NCBI GenBank assembly: GCA_937919075.1
Contig: CALFOF010000052.1
Location: 1 to 6,768 of the forward strand
Reading direction: 5' to 3'
Origin: an uncultured Cyanobium sp.
GTDB lineage: Bacteria > Cyanobacteriota > Cyanobacteriia > PCC-6307 > Cyanobiaceae
Length of the DNA stretch: 6,768 bases
Part shown: piece by piece, positions 1 to 5,538 of the stretch
How the letters are laid out: each line of letters opens with the position of its first letter
Numbering within the stretch: position 1 is the first letter of the stretch
Translations under genes and position numbers: made by a program
Notes under the pieces: generated by a model
Told to the model about the DNA's origin: nothing
Seen by the model: only the letters and a program-made list of their open reading frames with translations
Databases searched by the model: none

Positions 1-1
1 C

Positions 2-985
2 CTGCTGGATCAGGCGATGGAGCAGCGCCGCGGCGATCGCCGCATCGGCACCACCGGCCGTGGCATCGGCCCCACCTATGCCGACAAATCAGAGCGCAAC
101 GGCATCCGCGTGCTCGACCTGCTCGACGTGGACCGTCTGCGGGACCGCCTGCTGGCTCCCCTGGCCGAAAAGAACCTGATCCTCGAGCGCATCTACGACC
201 TGCCACCGCTCGATCCCGAGGACGTGATCCTCGAGTACGCCGCCTACGGCCAGCGGCTCGCCCCCCACGTGGTCGATTGCACCCGCACGATCCATGAGGC
301 CGCCCGTGCCCGCAAGAACATTCTGTTTGAGGGGGCGCAGGGCACCCTGCTCGACCTCGACCACGGCACCTACCCCTACGTCACCTCGTCCAATCCGGTG
401 TCCGGCGGTGCCTGCATCGGCGCAGGAGTGGGTCCCACTTTGATCGACCGGGTGATCGGCGTGGCCAAGGCCTACACCACCCGCGTGGGCGAAGGGCCAT
501 TCCCCACCGAGCTCGAAGGCAGCCTCAACGATCACCTCTGCGATCGCGGCCATGAGTTCGGTACCACCACCGGTCGGCGCCGGCGCTGCGGCTGGTTCGA
601 TGGCGTGATCGGTCGCTATGCCGTGCAGGTGAACGGCCTCGACTGCCTGGCGATCACCAAGCTCGATGTGCTCGATGAGCTCGACGAGATCCAGGTGTGC
701 GTGGCCTATGAGCTCGATGGCGAGCGCATCCACCATTTCCCCAGCAGCGCAGAGGATTTCGCCCGCTGTCAGCCGATCTTCGAAACCCTGCCGGGCTGGC
801 AGAGCTCCACCGCCCACTGCCGCCAGCTCGAAGAGCTTCCGGACACAGCAATGTCTTACCTGCGCTTCCTCGCCGAGTTGATGGAAGTGCCGATCGCCAT
901 CGTGTCCCTCGGTGCTCAACGCGACCAGACGATCGTGGTCGAGGATCCGATCCACGGTCCCAAGCGGGCCCTATTGAGCGCGTGA
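2..985 (+). CDS. purA: Adenylosuccinate synthetase, 5'-truncated by window edge
   Basis: Joins IMP and L-aspartate using GTP to form adenylosuccinate, the first committed step from IMP to AMP, in the cytoplasm. The reading frame is open from base 2 ([10 protein letters not shown]...), so the gene begins upstream; by comparison with E. coli PurA about 110 residues are missing, including the N-terminal GDEGKG nucleotide loop and catalytic Asp. The 327 visible residues carry [14 protein letters not shown] (visible residues 16-29), [10 protein letters not shown] (109-118), the aspartate-binding loop TTTGRRRR (188-195) and TKLDVLDE (219-226), in the family's order. Near the C-terminus the usual Ser-x-Gly-Pro guanine-contact segment reads SLGA, so Ala replaces Pro; this may be normal in the lineage. 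The protein ends [13 protein letters not shown]. The stop overlaps the next start as TGATG, implying translational coupling. The identification is very secure. Confidence 0.97.
   Translation: MLDQAMEQRRGDRRIGTTGRGIGPTYADKSERNGIRVLDLLDVDRLRDRLLAPLAEKNLILERIYDLPPLDPEDVILEYAAYGQRLAPHVVDCTRTIHEAARARKNILFEGAQGTLLDLDHGTYPYVTSSNPVSGGACIGAGVGPTLIDRVIGVAKAYTTRVGEGPFPTELEGSLNDHLCDRGHEFGTTTGRRRRCGWFDGVIGRYAVQVNGLDCLAITKLDVLDELDEIQVCVAYELDGERIHHFPSSAEDFARCQPIFETLPGWQSSTAHCRQLEELPDTAMSYLRFLAELMEVPIAIVSLGAQRDQTIVVEDPIHGPKRALLSA
33..40. repeat. HIP1 octamer GCGATCGC
   Basis: This is a perfect GCGATCGC palindrome inside the larger GGCGATCGCC. It matches the highly iterated palindrome HIP1 that is overrepresented in many cyanobacterial genomes. 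It lies within purA and is coding. Its role is unknown here. Confidence 0.7.
540..547. repeat. HIP1 octamer GCGATCGC
   Basis: A second exact HIP1 octamer lies in purA, 507 bp after the first. I saw no further exact copies in the window, only CGATCG-containing near matches. It supports a cyanobacterial origin but shows no local function. Confidence 0.7.
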
Positions 986-1974
986 TGTCCAAAAACTTTG
1001 ATGTCGTTGGTATCGGCAACGCCATCGTGGATGTGCTGGTGCAGGCCGACGACGCCTTCATCGCCGCCCATGGCCTCACCAAAGGCACCATGGCGTTGGT
1101 GGATGAAGACCAAGCCGCACGCCTCTACGCCGTCTGCGGCCCTGGCCTGGAAACCTCAGGCGGATCGGCCGCCAACACGCTGGCGGGCATTGCCCAGCTG
1201 GGCGGCCGCGCCGGCTTCATCGGCCGCGTACGCAACGATCAGTTGGGCGGGATCTTCGCCCACGACATCCGTTCTGTGGGCGCGCGCTTCGAGACGCCCC
1301 CCACCACCTCTGGGCCCTCCACGGCCCGCTGCCTGATCCTGGTCACCCCCGATGCCCAGCGCACGATGTGCACGTATCTGGGGGCCTCGGTCACGCTCGA
1401 CCCCGCCGACCTCGACCTGGAGCTGGTGGCCCAGGCAAAAGTGCTTTACCTGGAGGGCTACCTCTGGGATTCCGAGCCGGCCAAGCGGGCCTTCATCGCT
1501 GCCGCTGAGGTGGTGCGCGCCCATGGCGGCGAAGTGGCCCTCAGCCTCTCCGACGGCTTCTGCGTGGAGCGGCACCGCGCCAGCTTCCTTGAACTGGTGG
1601 ATGGCCACGTGGATCTGCTCTTCGCCAACGAGCTGGAGATCTGCGCCCTCTACGCCACCGACAGCTTTGAGCAGGCGGTGGCCCAGGTGCGTGGCTGTTG
1701 CAAGGTGGCCGCGCTCACCCGCAGCGAACAGGGATCGCTGGTGCTGGCGGGAGAGGCCAGCCACACGATTGCCCCGTATCAGCTGGGTCCGCTGGTGGAT
1801 ACCACCGGCGCCGGCGACCTCTACGCCGCCGGATTCCTGCACGGCTACACCCAGGGCCAGAGCCTTGAAGCCTGCGGCCGGCTGGGTTCGCTCTGTGCCG
1901 GCCTGGTGGTCACCCACCTAGGGCCTCGTCCCCAGGCCTCCCTGCAGGATCTGGTGCGCCTGCATCTGGGCTGA
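985..1974 (+). CDS. PfkB-family sugar/nucleoside kinase, adenosine-kinase-like
   Basis: This 329-residue cytoplasmic kinase is of the ribokinase/PfkB fold. It has the N-terminal strand VVGIGNAIVDVLV (residues 7-19), signature 1 GGSAANTLAGIAQLGG (59-74) followed by GFIGRV, the NxxE motif NELE (215-218), and signature 2 DTTGAGDLYAAGFL (272-285), in which Asp278 is the expected catalytic base. The layout, including the RTMCTYLGAS segment (126-135), is closest to the adenosine kinase branch, which makes AMP from adenosine and ATP. Being directly coupled to purA fits a purine salvage role, but substrate cannot be decided from sequence; ribokinase or fructokinase activity remains possible. The ATG at 985 overlaps the purA stop; a GTG one codon earlier is possible. 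Its last 65 bp overlap the 3' end of cutA on the other strand. Confidence 0.9.
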   Translation: MSKNFDVVGIGNAIVDVLVQADDAFIAAHGLTKGTMALVDEDQAARLYAVCGPGLETSGGSAANTLAGIAQLGGRAGFIGRVRNDQLGGIFAHDIRSVGARFETPPTTSGPSTARCLILVTPDAQRTMCTYLGASVTLDPADLDLELVAQAKVLYLEGYLWDSEPAKRAFIAAAEVVRAHGGEVALSLSDGFCVERHRASFLELVDGHVDLLFANELEICALYATDSFEQAVAQVRGCCKVAALTRSEQGSLVLAGEASHTIAPYQLGPLVDTTGAGDLYAAGFLHGYTQGQSLEACGRLGSLCAGLVVTHLGPRPQASLQDLVRLHLG

Positions 1975-2284
1975 GCGGGGCCAGCTCGCCCTCCAGCCAC
2001 AGGCCGTAGGCGCCTGCGGTGTGGGCGGGCCAATGGATCCACTCGGGGGTGTCATAGCTGTGCAGTTCCTCCAGGAGCTGTTTCAACGCCTCCAACTGGG
2101 TGGCGCTGGTTTTGATCAGCAGCTGAACTTCCGTGCTCCGCTCGATCCTTCCCTGCCAGTGATAGAGCGAAGTGAGCGGCAGCAGGCTGATGCAGACCGC
2201 CAGCCGCGCCTCAAGCAATGCACGAGCCAGACGTTCGGCGTGGGCGGTGTCCGCTTCGGTGGTGAGCACCAGCTCGATCGCCAT
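1910..2284 (-). CDS. cutA: CutA1-type divalent-ion tolerance family protein
   Basis: CutA proteins are small, very stable trimers with a PII-like ferredoxin fold. The name comes from E. coli copper tolerance, but the role in cyanobacteria is unsettled. The 124-residue product shows the family pattern: IELVLTTEADTAHAERLARA at the N-terminus, AVCISLLPLTSLYHWQGRIE (residues 29-48), LLIKTS (55-60) and LHSYDTPEWIHWP (74-86). The family core ends near residue 101. Residues 104-124 (LSPDAGAPDPAGRPGDEALG plus G) are a low-complexity Pro/Gly/Ala tail and are exactly the part encoded antisense to the kinase gene. The ATG lies 2 bases after the cobK stop, with only a weak AGG-like site upstream, suggesting coupled translation from a cobK-cutA message. 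A longer in-frame extension upstream is antisense to nothing useful and overlaps cobK, so I rejected it. Confidence 0.93.
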   Translation of the reverse strand: MAIELVLTTEADTAHAERLARALLEARLAVCISLLPLTSLYHWQGRIERSTEVQLLIKTSATQLEALKQLLEELHSYDTPEWIHWPAHTAGAYGLWLEGELAPLSPDAGAPDPAGRPGDEALGG

Positions 2285-2286
2285 GG

Positions 2287-3099
2287 CTAGAGCCTGCTGG
2301 GGGGCTGGCCCAGTTTCTCCAGCAGCTCCGGCAGTGGCAAGCCTTCCACTCCCACCGGTTCGGCGGGCCGCGCCAGCATCAGCAGCCGCAGATTTCTGGC
2401 GGCACACAGCTGTTGCCAGCCGCGCTCTGTGCTGCCGCCCGACTGCCGGCAAAGCACAACCGTGATCCGCCACTGCAGCAGCAGCGCCTGCTCGATGCCG
2501 AGGCTCGTCGCCCCCGGTGGGCCGTCGGCTGGACGCAAACAGGCCAGGTGGGCATCCGGCAACCCCGCCGCCCGCGCCTGCTGCAGGCTGGCGGGTGTGG
2601 GCAGCACCCGGGCGAACAGCGCAGCGCCGCTGGCATGGGCAGCCGCGGTGGCCAGCTGGCGGGCGCCGATCGCCAGCAGCAGCCGTTGGCCGTCGAGATC
2701 TTCCCCCGCCAGCTCCTGCAGATCGCTCAGCAGGGTCTGCCGTGGGGCGAGGGGTGGCTCCAGCGGCCGCAGCAACCGCAGCAGCGGTTGCCCCAGCAGC
2801 CCGCAGGTTTCCGCCAGCTGGGCACTGATCTGTACCGCGAAGGGATGGCTGGCGTCGATCACACATTGGTAGGGGCGCTGCTGAAGCCGCGCTGCCCCAA
2901 GACGCCGCTGAATGCCGGCGCTGCCCTCAATCGCGCCCACCTCCAGCTGCAGCAGGCGGTGGCGGGGATAGGCGCGCCCCGCCGCCTGGCTCACCACGGA
3001 GACAGTGAGCTCCCAGCCACAGGCCAGCAGCGCCGCAGCGAGCCGGGGACCTTCACCGGTGCCGGCGATCAACCACAGCCGCCCGCTGGTGCAATTCAC
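2287..3099 (-). CDS. cobK: Precorrin-6A / cobalt-precorrin-6A reductase
   Basis: This enzyme reduces a corrin macrocycle double bond with NADPH in cobalamin (in cyanobacteria, pseudocobalamin) synthesis. It is called CobK in the aerobic and CbiJ in the anaerobic pathway, and the sequence alone does not separate them. The 270-residue protein has the N-terminal nucleotide-binding segment LWLIAGTGEGPRLA (8-21), the hallmark VIDASHPFA (80-88), LRLLRP (107-112), GARQL (145-149) and a C-terminal QSGG segment (219-222) followed by LARP (242-245). In relatives the residue pair before SGG is usually Lys plus Asp/Glu/Asn; here it is Arg-Gln. The GTG at 3099 is the only upstream start, because an in-frame TGA lies at 3111-3109; no good ribosome site is visible. 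The first seven residues precede the conserved core, so the true start is uncertain by a few codons. It leads directly into cutA. No cobalamin riboswitch fits in the 41-bp leader. Confidence 0.92.
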   Translation of the reverse strand: MNCTSGRLWLIAGTGEGPRLAAALLACGWELTVSVVSQAAGRAYPRHRLLQLEVGAIEGSAGIQRRLGAARLQQRPYQCVIDASHPFAVQISAQLAETCGLLGQPLLRLLRPLEPPLAPRQTLLSDLQELAGEDLDGQRLLLAIGARQLATAAAHASGAALFARVLPTPASLQQARAAGLPDAHLACLRPADGPPGATSLGIEQALLLQWRITVVLCRQSGGSTERGWQQLCAARNLRLLMLARPAEPVGVEGLPLPELLEKLGQPPSRL

Positions 3100-3130
3100 G
3101 GCCGTGCATCAGGATGTGGCCCGCTGGTGC
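3081..3130. repeat. 12-bp direct repeat flanking a palindrome at the cobK/ssb divergent starts
   Basis: GCCCGCTGGTGC occurs exactly at 3081-3092 and again at 3119-3130, a period of 38 bp. Between them lies the perfect 10-bp palindrome CACGGCCGTG at 3097-3106, which covers the GTG start of cobK. The arrangement sits across the whole 41-bp gap between the divergent cobK and ssb genes. I infer a possible operator or a small local duplication; no known factor is recognised. Confidence 0.45.
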
Positions 3131-3140
3131 GGACGGAGAG

Positions 3141-3653
3141 ATGAATCACTGCTTGCTGGAGGGGGTGGTGCTGGAGGCGCCCCAGGTGCGCTACACCCAG
3201 GACAACCAAACGCCGGTGGCGGAGATGGCGGTGCAGATCGATGGTCTGCGCCCCGACGATCCGCCTGGCCAGGTGAAAGTTGTGGGCTTCGGCAATCTGG
3301 CGCAGGACCTGCAGAACCGCGTCCAGGTGGGACAGCGTCTGGTGCTGGAAGGGCGTCTGCGCATGAACACCGTGAACCGCCCGGACGGCACCAAGGAGAA
3401 GCGGGCCGAGTTCACCCTCTCCCGGCTCCATCCCCTCGGCGCTGCTGGTGGCATGGGTGGTGGTGGCAACGCCGTGCCGGCCATGGCGCCGGCGCCAGCA
3501 TCAGCGCCGGTGGGGGCCCCACGCGCCGCTGCGCCCGTGCGCCAGCCGGTGCGGCAGAGCCCGCCGCCTGCGGCTCCAGCCCCCGCCACGCCCACCTGGA
3601 ATTCCGCTCCACTCGTGCCTGATACCCAGGAGGAAGACGACATTCCTTTCTGA
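3141..3653 (+). CDS. ssb: Single-stranded DNA-binding protein
   Basis: SSB coats single-stranded DNA during replication, recombination and repair and recruits partner enzymes through its acidic tip. The 170-residue protein has an OB-fold domain (about residues 1-98) opening MNHCLLEGVVLEAPQVRYTQ, with VKVVGFGNLAQDLQNRV (45-61), GRLRMNT (71-77) and KEKRAEFTLSRLHPL (85-99). This is the cyanobacterial type, which differs from E. coli SSB. A Gly/Ala/Pro-rich disordered linker (100-160) leads to the conserved tip EEDDIPF (164-170). I chose the ATG at 3141 because family members begin there (MN.C.L); an in-frame ATG at 3114 would add nine unconserved residues. GGAG at 3135-3138 lies close to the start and GGA at 3131-3133 is better spaced. 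Its promoter must overlap cobK coding sequence. It converges with the small gene at 3665-3928. Confidence 0.95.
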   Translation: MNHCLLEGVVLEAPQVRYTQDNQTPVAEMAVQIDGLRPDDPPGQVKVVGFGNLAQDLQNRVQVGQRLVLEGRLRMNTVNRPDGTKEKRAEFTLSRLHPLGAAGGMGGGGNAVPAMAPAPASAPVGAPRAAAPVRQPVRQSPPPAAPAPATPTWNSAPLVPDTQEEDDIPF

Positions 3654-3664
3654 AAAGAGGGAGT

Positions 3665-3928
3665 TCAGTCGGGTTGCAGCTTTTCGCTGGCCTGGTCGAG
3701 CATCTGGCCCAGTTCCCGTTCCAGGGCTGCCAGATCGAGGCGCAGCTCACTCCAGCGGCCCGCATCGATCTGGCGCAGCAGCCAGAGCCGGTCTTCCGTG
3801 AGCTGATCGAGCAGCGCCCGGTTGCTCGGTGCAAGCCAAGCATCAGCGCTGGTGGCCACCGCAGGATCGGGGCTGTCGGCAGGCGGCGACAGGGACATGG
3901 AAACGAATCGCTGGCGTTGCCTGTCCAT
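3665..3928 (-). CDS. Small helical hypothetical protein
   Basis: I do not recognise a family. The product is up to 87 residues. After a Pro/Ala/Ser-rich, probably disordered N-terminus (residues 1-33) comes a predicted two-helix segment: NRALLDQLTEDRLWLLRQID (36-55), then WSELRLDLAALERELGQMLD (59-78) with leucines spaced as in an amphipathic or coiled-coil hairpin. There is no signal peptide or membrane segment. It could be a small adaptor or regulatory protein, but this is a guess. The ATG at 3928 has AGG right against it; the ATG at 3898 gives a 77-residue form with no clear ribosome site, so the start is open. It converges with ssb (11 bp between stops) and is divergent from the DUF2854 gene. 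Its reality rests on the helical pattern and on filling an otherwise empty 300-bp gap, so confidence is moderate. Confidence 0.6.
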   Translation of the reverse strand: MDRQRQRFVSMSLSPPADSPDPAVATSADAWLAPSNRALLDQLTEDRLWLLRQIDAGRWSELRLDLAALERELGQMLDQASEKLQPD

Positions 3929-3954
3929 CCTGCACGGCTTTGCTGGAGGATGGA
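3924..3954 (+). promoter_or_regulatory. Leader hairpin overlapping the DUF2854 ribosome binding site
   Basis: TCCATCCT (3924-3931) and AGGATGGA (3947-3954) are perfect complements. Inside them GCA (3932-3934) can pair with TGC (3941-3943), leaving a three-base bulge and the six-base loop CGGCTT. The Shine-Dalgarno GGAGGA (3945-3950), seven bases before the ATG at 3958, is largely inside the 3' arm, so folding would hide it. The pairing is seen directly; a regulatory role is inferred. Confidence 0.45.
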
Positions 3955-3957
3955 GCC

Positions 3958-4527
3958 ATGCAAGCCCTCACCTCCCCCGGCAGCCTGCTCACGATTCTCG
4001 GAGCGGTGCTCACCGTGATCGGTTCGATCGCGTACGTCACCGACAGCCCGAACATCAGCCTCGCCGGCGTCTTCTATGGCATCCCTGTGCTGTTGGGCGG
4101 CCTGGCGCTGAAATCCTCGGAGTTGCCGCCTGCCGTGCGGCTCACACCCCCGGCCACCCTGCAGAGCCTGCGGGAAGCGCCGGCCAGCGAGCCGCTGCGC
4201 AAGCTGCTCAAGGATGTGACCCGCTGGCGCTATGGCCAGAAGGCCCACCTGGAATCCTCCCTTGAAGCCCTCAAGCTGTGGGACGAGGACAGCCCGCCCG
4301 AGCTGGTGAGCGTGGCTGAGGTGGAGCTGGGCGGCGCCTACGGCCTGATCCTGCGCTTCCGCCTCAACGGGGTGAGCCTGGAGCGCTGGCAGGCCAGGCA
4401 GGATCGGCTCGGCCGCTTCTTCGGCCCGGGTCTCACCGCCGAGTTGCGGCCACTCGATGCCTCCTTGCTGGAGTTGGCGCTGCTTCCTGCGGCAGTCGTC
4501 GCCCCTGACCCTGAGGCTGTGACCTGA
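3958..4527 (+). CDS. DUF2854 family membrane protein
   Basis: This 189-residue protein matches DUF2854, a family of unknown function found in cyanobacteria with plastid-targeted plant relatives. Evidence is the N-terminal pattern GSLLTILGAVLTVIGSIAYV (residues 8-27), then NISLAGVFYGIPVLLGGLAL (32-51) and KSSEL. These form two hydrophobic segments (about 9-27 and 34-51) with a short loop, likely an N-terminal membrane hairpin. The rest (60-189) is a soluble domain, including RKLLKDVTRWRYGQKAHLES (81-100) and ELGGAYGLILRFRL (123-136), probably cytoplasmic or stromal. The start is decided by a strong Shine-Dalgarno GGAGGA seven bases upstream; an in-frame extension to 3829 is antisense to the small gene and unlike the family. 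argB follows 69 bp downstream in the same direction and may be cotranscribed. The molecular role is unknown. Confidence 0.88.
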   Translation: MQALTSPGSLLTILGAVLTVIGSIAYVTDSPNISLAGVFYGIPVLLGGLALKSSELPPAVRLTPPATLQSLREAPASEPLRKLLKDVTRWRYGQKAHLESSLEALKLWDEDSPPELVSVAEVELGGAYGLILRFRLNGVSLERWQARQDRLGRFFGPGLTAELRPLDASLLELALLPAAVVAPDPEAVT

Positions 4528-4557
4528 TCCCGGCCGGCGCCTTCGATTCCGGCCCCG

Positions 4558-4586
4558 TCACCGCATCCACTTCACCCTTCATCACC
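4558..4586 (+). repeat. Three TCACC repeats in a pyrimidine-rich argB leader
   Basis: TCACC occurs at 4558-4562, 4572-4576 and 4582-4586 in the 69-bp space before argB. The same gap holds the inverted pair GGCCGG (4532-4537) / CCGGCC (4549-4554) with an 11-base loop. The gap shows no Shine-Dalgarno, no T-run after the hairpin, and no NtcA-like GTA-N8-TAC site. Significance is uncertain. Confidence 0.3.
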
Positions 4587-4596
4587 CCGCAGTGCA

Positions 4597-5538
4597 TTGA
4601 GCCAGGACCCCTTGATCAGCACGGAGGACAGCCTGCGGGTCTCCGTGCTCAGCGAAGCCCTTCCCTACATCCAGCGCTTTGCTGGCCGTCGCGTGGTTGT
4701 GAAGTACGGCGGTGCGGCCATGGCCCACAAGTCGCTGCAGGAGGCGGTGTTCCGCGATCTGGCTCTGCTCGCCTGCGTGGGGGTGCGGCCGGTGGTGGTG
4801 CATGGCGGCGGACCGGAGATCAACGAGTGGCTGGCCCGGCTGGCGATTGAGCCCCAGTTCCGTGATGGCCTGCGCGTCACCGATGCCGACACCATGGATG
4901 TGGTGGAGATGGTCCTGGTGGGCCGCGTCAACAAGCAGATCGTCAACGGCCTGAACCGGCTGGGTGGCCGGGCCGTGGGGCTCTCCGGCAGCGACGGGGG
5001 GCTGGTGGAGGCTCGCGCTTGGGGCGGGGGCTCCCACGGGTTGGTGGGGGATGTGGCTGCCGTCAACCCCGCCGTGCTCGGCCCCCTGCTCGACGCGGGC
5101 TACATCCCGGTGATCTCCAGCGTGGCTGCCAACGCCGAGGGTCAGGCCCACAACATCAACGCTGACACGGTGGCGGGTGAACTGGCCGCTGCTCTCCAGG
5201 CCGAAAAGCTGATCCTGCTCACCGACACGCCGGGTATCCTTGCCGACCGCGACGATCCCAGCTCCCTGCTGCGCCAGCTGACCCTGGCCCAGGCCCGCGA
5301 ACTGATCGCCAGCGGCGTGGTGGCCGGCGGCATGACCCCCAAGACCGAATGCTGCATCCGCGCCCTCGCTCAGGGGGTGGGGGCGGCCCATATCGTCGAT
5401 GGCCGGGTCCCCCACGCCCTGTTGCTCGAAGTGTTCACCGATGCCGGCATCGGCACGATGGTGGTTGGCCGCTCGCAGCCGGGCGCCGCGCCCGCCCCGC
5501 CCGTTCGCCGCTCCGGCTTGCCTGGCCATGGAGGATGA
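4597..5538 (+). CDS. argB: N-acetylglutamate kinase, arginine-sensitive type
   Basis: Phosphorylates N-acetyl-L-glutamate with ATP, the second step of arginine synthesis, in the cytoplasm. In cyanobacteria this hexameric enzyme is feedback-inhibited by arginine and relieved by PII binding. The 313-residue protein shows [10 protein letters not shown] (33-42, catalytic Lys36), [11 protein letters not shown] (66-76), [10 protein letters not shown] (127-136), HNINAD (185-190, Asp190), LLTDTPG (208-214) and GGMTPK (244-249, Lys249). The N-terminal helix [15 protein letters not shown] (16-30) and the C-terminal [17 protein letters not shown] (273-289) are typical of arginine-regulated enzymes. The family core ends near residue 290; residues 291-313 are an Ala/Pro/Gly/Arg-rich tail. 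No ATG is available near the N-terminus. The TTG at 4597 is chosen, but the TTG at 4612 (weak AGGA before it) or the GTG at 4645 are alternatives. The stop overlaps the next gene by 11 bp. Confidence 0.95.
   Translation: MSQDPLISTEDSLRVSVLSEALPYIQRFAGRRVVVKYGGAAMAHKSLQEAVFRDLALLACVGVRPVVVHGGGPEINEWLARLAIEPQFRDGLRVTDADTMDVVEMVLVGRVNKQIVNGLNRLGGRAVGLSGSDGGLVEARAWGGGSHGLVGDVAAVNPAVLGPLLDAGYIPVISSVAANAEGQAHNINADTVAGELAAALQAEKLILLTDTPGILADRDDPSSLLRQLTLAQARELIASGVVAGGMTPKTECCIRALAQGVGAAHIVDGRVPHALLLEVFTDAGIGTMVVGRSQPGAAPAPPVRRSGLPGHGG

Noticed and set aside
89..955. Long open frame antisense to purA (288 codons)
   Set aside because: It lies wholly within a confident gene, has no recognisable family pattern, and is expected in very GC-rich DNA where stops are rare.
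1156..1917. Long open frame antisense to the PfkB-family kinase gene
   Set aside because: The opposite strand encodes a complete kinase with both PfkB signatures; the antisense product has no domain pattern.
3100..3140. Cobalamin riboswitch upstream of cobK
   Set aside because: The space to the next gene is 41 bp, far too short for the roughly 200-base element, and no B12-box-like sequence was seen.
3650..3668. CTGAA / TTCAG pairing between the ssb and small-gene stops
   Set aside because: Only five base pairs, largely produced by two facing TGA codons; no T-run.
4582..5529. Long open frame antisense to argB (315 codons)
   Set aside because: It mirrors argB almost exactly, with His/Ala/Gly-rich composition typical of an antisense shadow.
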